Origin: a virus
IMG/VR virus record: IMGVR_UViG_3300032288_004567
Span: 1 to 38,703 of that record
DNA length: 38,703 bases
Strand: one strand, 5' to 3'
This document shows, piece after piece, positions 24,270-30,602 of this stretch. Made by a program: the position numbers and the translations under genes. Within the stretch, counting starts at the first letter, position 1, and the number at the start of each line of letters is the position of its first letter. Under the pieces are notes generated by a model. That model did no database searches. It saw only the letters and a program-made list of their open reading frames with translations, and was not told where the DNA came from.

Positions 24270-24629
24270 TTATCTGTCAAAGAATTGTTTGTACGCTTGA
24301 TTGTGTGTTAATTTATGAGCAGCAATAAGTTTACACATCTGCGCTATTATATTTAAAGGCAGATCGGGATGATGAATTTCAGAATGACAGTTATGGCAAA
24401 CAAGAACGCATCTGTTAAGTTCTTCTTCTGCGCCTTTAACAGACATGCCTATCAAATAGTTGCCAGATAACCTAGCACCTTTCTCGTTGATATGATGAAA
24501 AGCTAAACCTGCTAAATTCTTTTTGTAGCCACATATCACACATTTCCCGCCAGCCTTTTTTATGAGGTTGTATTTTCTTAATAATCTCATTACCTTATTT
24601 CTTTTTACAGAAGAAGGATTTTTAGGCAT
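24270..24629 (-). CDS. HNH homing endonuclease (free-standing)
   Basis: A 119-residue HNH nuclease. CVICGYKK and CHNC are the two zinc-ribbon knuckles. Between them AFHHINEKGARLSG carries the catalytic HH, and CVLVCHNCHSEIHH gives the Asn/His part of the motif. A basic N-terminal helix (KRNKVMRLLRKY) could bind DNA. I chose the ATG at 24629, since the 11 codons before it look like spurious extension. It is on the - strand between the hairpin-rich region and the tRNA cluster, typical of a selfish insertion near RNA genes. Confidence 0.8.
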   Translation of the reverse strand: MPKNPSSVKRNKVMRLLRKYNLIKKAGGKCVICGYKKNLAGLAFHHINEKGARLSGNYLIGMSVKGAEEELNRCVLVCHNCHSEIHHPDLPLNIIAQMCKLIAAHKLTHNQAYKQFFDR

Positions 24630-24672
24630 CGCATAATATACGATATGTATAATGCGCGGCAAGCTATCTTCG

Positions 24673-24711
24673 GAGCGTATCGTTTGCGCTCTTCAACCTC
24701 GAGTGAGGTTG
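24673..24711 (+). other. Two hairpins upstream of tRNA-Arg
   Basis: GAGCG/CGCTC (24673-24691) and CAACCTC/GAGGTTG with a four-base loop (24694-24711) lie next to each other. No T-run follows the second. TTGACA at 24709-24714 could be a -35 for the tRNA cluster, but no good -10 follows at the usual distance. The rest of 24663-24776 shows nothing I recognise. Confidence 0.4.
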
Positions 24712-24776
24712 ACATGCATTTATCAAATAAGTTCTTGCGCTGAGAATGATGTTGGTTAATGCATGGAATCCTTTTT

Positions 24777-24851
24777 GCCCGGTTCGTTTAATGGATAGGA
24801 CAAGGCTCTTCTAAAGCCTTTATGGGGGTTCGATTCCCTCACCGGGTACCA
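24777..24851 (+). tRNA. tRNA-Arg (anticodon UCU)
   Basis: Folds as a full cloverleaf: acceptor GCCCGGT/ACCGGGT, D stem GTTT/GGAC, anticodon stem AGGCT/AGCCT with loop CTTCTAA, T arm GGGGG-TTCGATT-CCCTC. CCA is encoded. The first pair is G1-U72. It would read AGA and AGG codons. Confidence 0.9.
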
Positions 24852-24862
24852 GTTCTTTGACA

Positions 24863-24876
24863 TCATTTAATTTTCG
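24863..24876 (+). repeat. 14-base motif before tRNA-Ile, copy 1
   Basis: TCATTTAATTTTCG abuts the first base of tRNA-Ile. The same 14 bases abut tRNA-Met at 25208-25221. It could be a processing or transcription signal, or the trace of a duplicated tRNA cassette. Confidence 0.7.
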
Positions 24877-24951
24877 GGGATATAGCTCAGTTGGTAGAGC
24901 GGCATCTTGATAAGGTGCATGCCGCAGGTTCGAGTCCTGCTATCCCTACCA
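24876..24951 (+). tRNA. tRNA-Ile (anticodon GAU)
   Basis: Cloverleaf with acceptor GGGGATA/TATCCCT, TAGCTCAGTTGGTAGAGC D arm, anticodon stem GCATC/GGTGC with loop TTGATAA, T arm GCAGG-TTCGAGT-CCTGC, encoded CCA. As in tRNA-Arg and tRNA-Leu here, the first pair is G1-U72. Confidence 0.92.
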
Positions 24952-25207
24952 TTTCGTAAGTAAACAATTAATGCTGCCGTGTGCTAGCTTAAATCGGTGA
25001 ACAACCGAGCGGTAGCTCCAATTTAGATGTGGGTGAAAGTCCCAGAAGTGTCGCTGAGGCACTTGTTCCACGACGGGCTCTAAAACTTGAGAGTTCACCA
25101 CAATAAAATACAGTGAGAATCCGATGCTGGGAAGACTGTCCGAAAGGAAGATTGCAAGGCTAGGTAGTATCTAACAGAATCTCGTCGGTGGAGATGAAGC
25201 TGTACTC

Positions 25208-25221
25208 TCATTTAATTTTCG
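25208..25221 (+). repeat. 14-base motif before tRNA-Met, copy 2
   Basis: TCATTTAATTTTCG, identical to 24863-24876, directly adjoining the tRNA-Met 5' end. Confidence 0.7.
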
Positions 25222-25295
25222 CGCGGGTAGCTCACTGGGTAGAGCAGGGGTCTCATAAACCCTTGGGGAGGGTTCAATTCCCTCACTGCGCACCA
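25221..25295 (+). tRNA. tRNA with CAU anticodon (Met, or Ile after modification)
   Basis: Cloverleaf with D arm TAGCTCACTGGGTAGAGC, anticodon stem AGGGT/ACCCT with loop CTCATAA, T arm GAGGG-TTCAATT-CCCTC and encoded CCA. The acceptor GCGCGGG/ACTGCGC has one G-A mismatch at 7-66. It lacks the mispaired 1-72 of bacterial initiators. CAU could also be tRNA-Ile2 if a lysidine enzyme acts on it. It is embedded within the ornate RNA region. Confidence 0.85.
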
Positions 25296-25533
25296 ATTTG
25301 TCTTGCGTGTAAGAGGACAGTCCTAAACACGAAAGCTGGTGAGGAACGAACTGATAAATCGTCAGCCTCAGCCTAGCCAAGACAATCAATTTCCGCTCAA
25401 CCCGAGATGCTAGTGCCCTTGCGGAATAGGCACGTACAGCTAGCATTTCACCAACTTCTCAGCTAGGGGACAAGAGGCTCCATGCCTCGATCAAGGGAGT
25501 AATATCCTGAGACTTACCCTAGCTGGGATTCCC

Positions 25534-25619
25534 GGGCGTGTGGTGTAAAGGTTGCAAAGGCACAAGGTCGAAAGGCTGGTATTACTGAGGAGCAGGTTCG
25601 ATTCCTGCCGCGCCCACCA
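25534..25619 (+). tRNA. tRNA-like element without a normal anticodon arm
   Basis: The acceptor GGGCGTG/CGCGCCC, a D-like arm GTGT/GCAC, the T arm GCAGG-TTCGATT-CCTGC and an encoded ACCA end are all good. The 27 bases between D and T arms (25565-25591) do not form a 5-bp stem with a 7-base loop; only GGTC-GAAA-GGCT with two G-U pairs is possible, so no anticodon can be read. It could be a decayed tRNA, or a tRNA-like 3' processing signal for the ornate RNA that ends just before it. Confidence 0.6.
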
Positions 25620-25632
25620 TCTAAACCAACAC

Positions 25633-25842
25633 ATGATATCTAACAATACTATAGTATTAGCTGCAGTAGCAGTTGCTGATAAAATTGATACATTACACCG
25701 CAGAAAAGCTGAGTGTGAAAAGTGGATGAAAGAAGGCGACCAGAGTGAAGAAAATCAAAAGTTCTGGACGCATCATCTTGAAATGTTAGATAAAAACATT
25801 CAAGAGTATACAGAAGCAAGAAAAGAATTAATCAATAGCTGA
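25633..25842 (+). CDS. Small helical protein
   Basis: A 69-residue protein, Glu/Lys-rich and probably a coiled coil from about residue 15 on (LHRRKAECEKWMKEGDQSEE). I chose ATG 25633 behind the A/C-rich leader CTAAACCAACAC, since the upstream part of the frame crosses the tRNA-like element. No family recognised. Confidence 0.6.
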   Translation: MISNNTIVLAAVAVADKIDTLHRRKAECEKWMKEGDQSEENQKFWTHHLEMLDKNIQEYTEARKELINS

Positions 25843-25843
25843 T

Positions 25844-26116
25844 ATGTCAACAAGCGCTAAACTCGCCCTTCTTTGCGTGATGGTTAATCTGCCATTGCTG
25901 ATGGCAATTACCTTCATGAGCCGCGAACCTACGCAGCAGGAAATTTTCGACAGTGTTTCAAAATATGCACTTGCATACGAGAAGGCTGGCGATAAAGAGA
26001 AATACCTGGAAACAATTTACGATGAGGTCAAAGACATCGATGAGGTCGTTCTACCACACGATCTTAAAGTCTTTGTAATCAAAGTAAAAGTAAGCCAGTT
26101 TGGTAAACTAGATTGA
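25844..26116 (+). CDS. Small membrane-anchored protein
   Basis: A 90-residue protein with an N-terminal hydrophobic segment (residues 6-24, KLALLCVMVNLPLLMAITF) that is either a signal anchor or an uncleaved signal. The remainder is acidic and soluble (EIFDSVSKYALAYEKAGDKE). It starts one base after the previous stop and ends six bases before tRNA-Leu. Confidence 0.6.
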   Translation: MSTSAKLALLCVMVNLPLLMAITFMSREPTQQEIFDSVSKYALAYEKAGDKEKYLETIYDEVKDIDEVVLPHDLKVFVIKVKVSQFGKLD

Positions 26117-26121
26117 GATAT

Positions 26122-26207
26122 GGCCCAGTGGTGAAATGGTAGACACAACGGACTTAAAATCCGTTGCCTTTAAAAGCGTGCCGGTTCGAGTCCGGCCTGG
26201 GCTACCA
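26122..26207 (+). tRNA. tRNA-Leu (anticodon UAA)
   Basis: A class II tRNA of 86 nt: acceptor GGCCCAG/CTGGGCT, anticodon stem ACGGA/TCCGT with loop CTTAAAA, a long variable arm (TGCCTTTAAAAGCG), T arm GCCGG-TTCGAGT-CCGGC and encoded CCA. G1-U72 again. It would read UUA and UUG. Confidence 0.92.
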
Positions 26208-26256
26208 CTCGAAATAACCGCACTCGCGTGTTATTTCTTTAACTATCAAATAAATT

Positions 26257-26523
26257 ATGTCACAAGAAGCTGATACAACCACTAAAGTACCTGAAGTTGA
26301 GGCAATTTTTAACCAGCTGAATGCTGTCGATTTTACATTGGCGCAGCTGGCCATTGACCTCAAAGATCCTGATAAGCGCCAAGAAATTGGTATTAGACTT
26401 ATTGAGAACATTAACGAGGCTTTCACCAAAGGCCTTGAGTTCTCTGATGTTAAAGTTAAGAGTAAAGCCGGGGTAGCAACTGTGTCTTTTAAATTCCCAG
26501 TAGCTGCACTAGCTAAGAAATAA
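26257..26523 (+). CDS. Small hypothetical protein
   Basis: An 88-residue soluble protein, helical in its first 60 residues and beta-like at the end (VKVKSKAGVATVSFKFPVAA). No Shine-Dalgarno; the start sits in AAATAAATTATG. Unknown function. Confidence 0.6.
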   Translation: MSQEADTTTKVPEVEAIFNQLNAVDFTLAQLAIDLKDPDKRQEIGIRLIENINEAFTKGLEFSDVKVKSKAGVATVSFKFPVAALAKK

Positions 26524-26527
26524 TTAT

Positions 26528-26737
26528 ATGCGATACTTTTGTTTGCCTCGCGAAATAGTGGAATCTATTCAGAACTTTCCTCCTGCGAAAGAAGTGTACC
26601 GCCCGGTAACCTTTGTTCTAAAGGATGGGTCTGTTCGTGATGACGTTGATGTCATCAATTGTGAATTCTATGCTATGGATGAGACAAAGCATAAATACTT
26701 TGAACCTGCTGACATTTCTTTTGTAAGCGAGGGCTAA
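26528..26737 (+). CDS. Small hypothetical protein
   Basis: A 69-residue protein, five bases after the previous stop, with mixed beta-type sequence (PVTFVLKDGSVRDDVDVINC) and no motif. Unknown function. Confidence 0.55.
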   Translation: MRYFCLPREIVESIQNFPPAKEVYRPVTFVLKDGSVRDDVDVINCEFYAMDETKHKYFEPADISFVSEG

Positions 26738-26774
26738 AACTTTTTTGTTTTTCCTCTTGCGCAATTTAGAAAAC

Positions 26775-26789
26775 TTGCCAATATAAATT
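26775..26789 (+). promoter_or_regulatory. Possible promoter related to the TTGTGTTATATAAATT motif
   Basis: TTGCCAATATAAATT keeps TTG and ATATAAATT of the recurrent motif with one base less between them. It lies in a 114-base gap ahead of the gene at 26852. Weaker than the other three. Confidence 0.3.
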
Positions 26790-26851
26790 AATCTTGGAAG
26801 AGGTTGTTACCAAATCCAGAGCAATCCCAAACCCAAAACACATAACTAGAT

Positions 26852-27109
26852 ATGAAGAGAAAAGCACTGCCTGAAATTATCAAGGGACTTGAGCCACTTG
26901 AAGCCAACATCAAACGCGTTCGTACCAAGCCTCGTAAGAGCCTGTGGGATGAATTCTTTGGTACGCTTCAATCGGGTGATTCCTTTGAGATTGAGGCTCT
27001 GGAAGTTAACACCGTGAAGGCTCATGCTGAGAAGCATGGCTTTGAACTGCGCCACAAGAAGACCGAAGGCAACAAGGTCGTGGCCCAGGTTCATAAGGCT
27101 GAAGCGTAA
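26852..27109 (+). CDS. Small basic hypothetical protein
   Basis: An 85-residue protein with a basic first half (EANIKRVRTKPRKSLWDEFF) and a second half that alternates as if one alpha/beta domain (DSFEIEALEVNTVKAHAEKH). A/C-rich leader (CCAAAACACATAACTAGAT), own terminator downstream, possible promoter upstream: it looks like a single-gene unit. DNA or RNA binding is possible from charge alone. Confidence 0.6.
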   Translation: MKRKALPEIIKGLEPLEANIKRVRTKPRKSLWDEFFGTLQSGDSFEIEALEVNTVKAHAEKHGFELRHKKTEGNKVVAQVHKAEA

Positions 27110-27128
27110 TCGTTAATTAGAAACTTGG

Positions 27129-27159
27129 GGGCTACCACTTAACTGTGGTAGCCCTTTTT
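27129..27159 (+). terminator. Strong intrinsic terminator
   Basis: GGGCTACCAC (27129-27138) pairs perfectly with GTGGTAGCCC (27145-27154), loop of six, followed by TTTTT. Confidence 0.9.
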
Positions 27160-27187
27160 ATTTAGCTATTCTATCCCCAAACACATC

Positions 27188-27760
27188 ATGACATCAGACG
27201 AAATCAAATACGAAGTTGAGAAGGCATTAGCTGGAGACAAAACCTTAATGCTCAAAGGATATAAAAGTTCAGACGGTTCAGTAAAAGATTATGTAGTTCT
27301 TTTGCTGCCTGATGATGGATATAAAAATCTGGTTAAGACCAGCCATGAGAAGCTCAATAAAGAAACTGAGTTCTTCATGAATGAATTAAAGCCTGCAGAC
27401 GCTGATATTGCTGAGTGGGCTACTGCTATTACAGAACAGGTTGAAAGCTTCAATAAGAGCATGAGTGACAATAAACCTGTTAAGGAAATGCAGTTTAAGA
27501 ATCCTACAGTCAAGCAGGGTGGTATGCATTTTTACCAATCTGAATTTGAGTCAGGAGAAATTAATACTGTGATCATTAAGAATGTTCAGGTTCTTTCTAC
27601 TACCAATCATACACCTGATAAGGAAGCGAAAGAACCTAAAGGTAATATACCTCGGTATAAGAATTTGATTAGATCACAGCTACCTATCAGTCAGTATGTG
27701 GGTCAGTTTAACCTTTCCCCGGATAAAGTGGAGCTGGTTAAATCATTACATATGCCCTGA
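27188..27760 (+). CDS. Hypothetical protein
   Basis: A 190-residue soluble protein, acidic and Lys-rich, with no recognised domain. Its leader is A/C-rich (CCCCAAACACATC). Followed by the promoter-like motif at 27775, it ends a short unit that begins after the 27129 terminator. Confidence 0.6.
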   Translation: MTSDEIKYEVEKALAGDKTLMLKGYKSSDGSVKDYVVLLLPDDGYKNLVKTSHEKLNKETEFFMNELKPADADIAEWATAITEQVESFNKSMSDNKPVKEMQFKNPTVKQGGMHFYQSEFESGEINTVIIKNVQVLSTTNHTPDKEAKEPKGNIPRYKNLIRSQLPISQYVGQFNLSPDKVELVKSLHMP

Positions 27761-27774
27761 TATACAAGGCGGTG

Positions 27775-27794
27775 TTGTGTTATATAAATTTGTA
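27775..27794 (+). promoter_or_regulatory. Candidate phage promoter, copy 3
   Basis: TTGTGTTATATAAATTTGTA, identical to 23866-23885, 14 bases after a stop and 20 bases before ATG 27814. Even the following bases agree partly (CGGCAG versus GCGCAG). Confidence 0.6.
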
Positions 27795-27813
27795 GCGCAG
27801 CGCGCTATTTATC

Positions 27814-28446
27814 ATGAAACTACAACACTACCACGCAACCAGTTTCATGTCTCTTACTTCTGAGGGACGTGAAACTGGAAACAGGATCTGTCAGATTTTG
27901 ACAGATATGGATGCTCTTAAGAGTGTCCAAAGAATCAAACCTTCTGATGATTGGGTAGCCGATCACAGATATAACAACGAACAGCTGCTCGTCAAACAGG
28001 CGATGTCCTCGGTCGATTACGCCGAGGAGGCAGCGTTAGAACTCACCGAAGTTACTGCGCGTCGCAAGATGTCAGTAACCGATGAGCATCTGCAGTTGGT
28101 AATCAACGCTCAGTGCTTGGGAGCCAGACTCTACAGAAACCTTTGGGAGTTGTCTCTCTCAGATGATGATAAAAAGATCATGCGCAATCTGATCAAAAAG
28201 ATTGCTGTATTTTCTGTCTGGGAGGATCTTCCGACCACCATGGCGGGACATTCATACGAGCGTGTCTCAAACGACATGGATGGCGTCATCGCTTACCAGC
28301 ATGCGTATGGCGTTACTTTTATGGAGTACAAAAAAGGTAAGGCCACATCAGGCTGGACCCTTCTGCGTGAAGCCCTGGAAGAAAACGTCATTCTAGCTCG
28401 GTCTAGCTTTGACACGGCAGTAGATCACATGTCCCCTTCGACATGA
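27814..28446 (+). CDS. Hypothetical protein
   Basis: A 210-residue helical soluble protein. I see no named motif. It lies directly behind promoter copy 3 and overlaps the next gene by four bases (ATGA), so the two are probably co-translated. Codon use is GC-richer than average for the window. Confidence 0.6.
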   Translation: MKLQHYHATSFMSLTSEGRETGNRICQILTDMDALKSVQRIKPSDDWVADHRYNNEQLLVKQAMSSVDYAEEAALELTEVTARRKMSVTDEHLQLVINAQCLGARLYRNLWELSLSDDDKKIMRNLIKKIAVFSVWEDLPTTMAGHSYERVSNDMDGVIAYQHAYGVTFMEYKKGKATSGWTLLREALEENVILARSSFDTAVDHMSPST

Positions 28447-28628
28447 AAACAATAACCCCCCAAAACTCGCAAAGGGCGCTCAGAAGGGCTGTGGCAGGTA
28501 GCGTATTATGCGCTGCTCGAGCACATCCTGGAAAGGTAGACCCTGACATTGCAGGCAGTATTGTTAAGCGCCTCACTGGCCAACTGCTTGCACAATTCGA
28601 TATTAAACCCAAGTCTCCTGCCCGATAA
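28443..28628 (+). CDS. Small basic protein
   Basis: A 61-residue basic protein (NSQRALRRAVAGSVLCAARA) with an alternating basic and small-residue helix. It starts within the stop of the previous gene. A 9-bp hairpin follows immediately. Unknown function. Confidence 0.5.
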   Translation: MKTITPQNSQRALRRAVAGSVLCAARAHPGKVDPDIAGSIVKRLTGQLLAQFDIKPKSPAR

Positions 28629-28640
28629 TCCCGGGCAGGA
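28616..28640 (+). terminator. Weak terminator-like hairpin
   Basis: TCCTGCCCG pairs with CGGGCAGGA around a seven-base loop, overlapping the stop at 28626-28628. The downstream ACTTTCTCTTTAT is pyrimidine-rich but not a clean T-run. Confidence 0.45.
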
Positions 28641-28657
28641 ACTTTCTCTTTATCTGT

Positions 28658-29581
28658 ATGACACCTCCTCCTCCTTCCACAAACCCGTTCAGTGCGTTGC
28701 TTGACAGGCTTAATCATAAGCTTGGGCATGTGCGCACCTTCATTGGCGTTTACGTCAATTCCAAAGGCGAAATGAAAATTCTTAAAGATGCTACGACTGG
28801 CAAATTTGCCTGGCATCCGTCGTGTGCCTCGTTGCACACTGAGTTTTTAAAGCGCCTGCATAATCATGACGCTGAATATGAGAAATGTAATTTTTATGCC
28901 ATTGCTGGTATGAGTTACATTAATAATCAGCTGTTGATTAATGGTTATGAGAAAACCAAAGTCAAAGTAACCTCTGAGATGCTTATGGTGTTTAATGCTA
29001 TTGCATTAAATTTTCATAAGAATGCCAGTATTGGTATGTTCATGCCTATTGAGTATAATCTTAATAAGCTGTACGAGAAGATTAAAAAGGATCCTAGCTC
29101 TTTGTTTTCAGCCCTTACCCGAGCTAAGGAATTGGTCTTTACACAGACCAAGCCGTGTACATCATGTAGTACACTGTGTCATGTGCCTGATTTAAATGAT
29201 CATTCTGATTCGCTTCCTCCAGAGGCGCTTGAAGAAATCGAAAACATCAAAGAAAGCGACAAACATTTCTGTTTCAACTGCGGTAAAACGCTGATGATCA
29301 ACATGGCCAAGCATAAAATGATTGCCTGTGCAGACTTGAATAAAATCAAGCGCGTGCAGTCTTTGGTTGTTGAACTGGAGCAGTGTGACCTCAATAGTCT
29401 CAACTTTGATTTCAACAAGGCACAGAGCGTCATGCAGGAACTGATGGCAAATGTCAGCAAGACCAGCATGACTGTTGTTAATAATGATAAAGTTATGCAT
29501 AGGGAGAAGTTGGCACCAACTAATCCTGAAGCTAACAAGAGTGATTCCCCTAACACACCTACGCCACCCTGGATGAACTAA
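28658..29581 (+). CDS. Hypothetical zinc-binding protein
   Basis: A 307-residue protein. It has a Cys cluster CTSCSTLC at about residues 168-175 and a CFNCG knuckle at about 206-210, together one plausible zinc site separated by an acidic loop. The N-terminal half is not recognised. The C-terminus is a polar Pro/Thr-rich tail. Confidence 0.55.
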   Translation: MTPPPPSTNPFSALLDRLNHKLGHVRTFIGVYVNSKGEMKILKDATTGKFAWHPSCASLHTEFLKRLHNHDAEYEKCNFYAIAGMSYINNQLLINGYEKTKVKVTSEMLMVFNAIALNFHKNASIGMFMPIEYNLNKLYEKIKKDPSSLFSALTRAKELVFTQTKPCTSCSTLCHVPDLNDHSDSLPPEALEEIENIKESDKHFCFNCGKTLMINMAKHKMIACADLNKIKRVQSLVVELEQCDLNSLNFDFNKAQSVMQELMANVSKTSMTVVNNDKVMHREKLAPTNPEANKSDSPNTPTPPWMN

Positions 29582-29582
29582 C

Positions 29583-29930
29583 ATGAGCAACATCATCAAT
29601 GATATTTTTAACAAAGGCGCAGAACTGGCCCCAGTTGTGCAGCCTGATAACAAAAACACATTCCTTCTTACTGAGGATGAGTGTGCTTTTGTGAATGCAC
29701 TTAACCTTCAGACCGGCGCTTTGAAGACTATGCTCATCTCTATTGTTTCTTCGGTAGAAGAACATATGAGTACGCAGGTGAAAGTGCTGGAAGATATGAA
29801 GGATCAATTTATTACGGCTCTTGTGCAGAAGAACATTTCTAAGCCCGCAGAAATGCTGGGTACTGTGGAGATCGATCTTCCCAACAAGCTTCTGGTGATT
29901 AGACCTAAAGAAGAAGAGCAGCCACAATAA
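29583..29930 (+). CDS. Hypothetical protein
   Basis: A 115-residue protein, mainly helical in the middle (FVNALNLQTGALKTMLISIV) with an acidic Glu/Gln tail. It begins one base after the previous stop. Unknown function; a long structured non-coding gap follows. Confidence 0.6.
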   Translation: MSNIINDIFNKGAELAPVVQPDNKNTFLLTEDECAFVNALNLQTGALKTMLISIVSSVEEHMSTQVKVLEDMKDQFITALVQKNISKPAEMLGTVEIDLPNKLLVIRPKEEEQPQ

Positions 29931-29935
29931 TTTTC

Positions 29936-30136
29936 TTGGTATTGTTGTGGTATCAAGACGGATAACTCGCGGGTGTTCGATAGGCTACAAGTAGTATAGT
30001 ACTTGTCTATAGCGCAACGTGATATGCGTAGCTAACTGCGAGGTCACAAAAAGTATCTTGAGAAATACTTACCGTCCTTAGGGGCATGGTGGATCGCGGG
30101 AGGCGGTCTGGATTCTCAAACCTCCCACCTTTTATT
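29936..30136 (+). ncRNA. Structured leader, possible riboswitch or attenuator
   Basis: About 200 non-coding bases fold into a junction: GACGG (29957-29961) closes with CCGTC (30072-30076). Inside are ATAG-ACAAGTA/TACTTGT-CTAT (29980-30010, 11 bp with a GCT bulge), GTGA/TCAC enclosing CGTAG-CTAA-CTGCG (30019-30047) and AAGTAT/ATACTT (30051-30070). A further hairpin GGGAGG/CCTCCC (30098-30126) is followed by ACCTTTTATT and then ATG 30137, like a terminator placed before the gene. Junction plus terminator-like hairpin is the layout of a riboswitch or attenuator, but I recognise no known class and it might be an independent RNA. Confidence 0.5.
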
Positions 30137-30388
30137 ATGGAAGACAAAGTACGATGCCGTTCTTGCAACTGGATAGGGCTTAGAAAGAATTTACTATTCG
30201 GAGTAAATCCTTTTAATGTAGAAGAAACAATTCATGGATGCCCGGAGTGCAAACAATGCACTGAGGGTTTTGATGGGTTGTGCTACATTGAAGGATGTAA
30301 AGAACTGGCTGGCTGTGGGTTTCCCACAAAGACACAAGGATATTTATTTACATGTCACAAACATTATGAAGAACATAAGCACAGTTGA
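30137..30388 (+). CDS. Cys-rich zinc-binding phage protein
   Basis: An 83-residue protein with VRCRSCNWIG, HGCPECKQC, LCYIEGCKELAGCG and TCHKHYEEH, in total enough Cys/His for two zinc sites. The order CxxCxW, CPxC, C-GC, GxPT-GY-TCxKH resembles a small zinc protein widely seen in phages. I chose ATG 30137 over GTG 30086, since the latter would translate through the structured leader. Function unknown. Confidence 0.65.
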   Translation: MEDKVRCRSCNWIGLRKNLLFGVNPFNVEETIHGCPECKQCTEGFDGLCYIEGCKELAGCGFPTKTQGYLFTCHKHYEEHKHS

Positions 30389-30599
30389 CATTAATTGGAG
30401 GCCTGCTAGTGAGAAGCCAACAGGCTATGAGCGCAGAGTCTTATTATGGGTCGTATGGCCTGAAGAAGTAATGCTATGGCCCTCACGGCCTGAGGCAGTT
30501 ATAGGATGGTGGAAACACGGTCCTCAATGTTTTGGATTTGATAATATTGAACATGCAAATCACCTTGTAACACACTGGTGTGAAATACCTGAACCTTAA
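30366..30599 (+). CDS. DUF551-like small protein
   Basis: A 77-residue protein with INWRPASEKP near the N-terminus, VLLWVVWPE, VIGWWKHG and the ending VTHWCEIPEP. This is the pattern of DUF551 phage proteins, which begin with a W-x-P segment and end THWxPLPEPP. Start ATG 30366 overlaps the upstream gene by 23 bases. Function unknown. Confidence 0.65.
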   Translation: MKNISTVDINWRPASEKPTGYERRVLLWVVWPEEVMLWPSRPEAVIGWWKHGPQCFGFDNIEHANHLVTHWCEIPEP

Positions 30600-30602
30600 A
30601 CC

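Larger units (their letters stand above)
24971..25532 (+). ncRNA. Large ornate structured RNA enclosing tRNA-Met
   Basis: About 560 bases without a coding gene carry dense local pairing on both sides of tRNA-Met. 5' part: GCTGCCG/CGGTAGC (24973-25016) around TCGGT/ACCGA (24994-25008); TGGG/CCCA (25030-25044); AAGTGTC/GGCACTT (25046-25064); ACAGT/ACTGT (25110-25139); ATCTC/GAGAT (25179-25195), whose loop TCGG can pair with CCGA at 25121-25124. 3' part: an 8-bp helix TTGTCTTG/CAAGACAA (25298-25385) closing a junction with CGTGT/ACACG and TGAGG/CCTCA; a 14-bp hairpin (25404-25449) whose loop GCGGAA pairs with TTCCGC at 25391-25396, a pseudoknot; and a 12-bp helix 25457-25468/25517-25528 closing GAGGC/GCCTC. 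Size, phage tRNA setting and complexity recall the GOLLD and ROOL ornate RNAs. Identity is not proven. Confidence 0.65.

Noticed and set aside
24952-25220. Group I intron interrupting a tRNA
   Set aside because: The neighbouring tRNAs are complete without splicing, and I could not find a convincing P3-P7 core or the usual R/S core sequences.
25171-25446. Coding frames over the tRNA-Met and ornate RNA region
   Set aside because: They run across a tRNA and stable stems on either strand and have no sensible start context.
24971-25532. Phage RNase P RNA
   Set aside because: The universal segments GAGGAAAGTCC and AGANNAATG are not present.
25296-25619. tmRNA (possibly permuted) ending in the tRNA-like element
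   Set aside because: The acceptor of the element pairs with bases right next to it rather than 300 bases upstream, and no frame ends in an Ala-Ala-type tag.
28403-28837. - strand frame across two genes and a hairpin
   Set aside because: It is antisense to three + strand genes with good junctions, and the - strand is otherwise used only by homing endonucleases.
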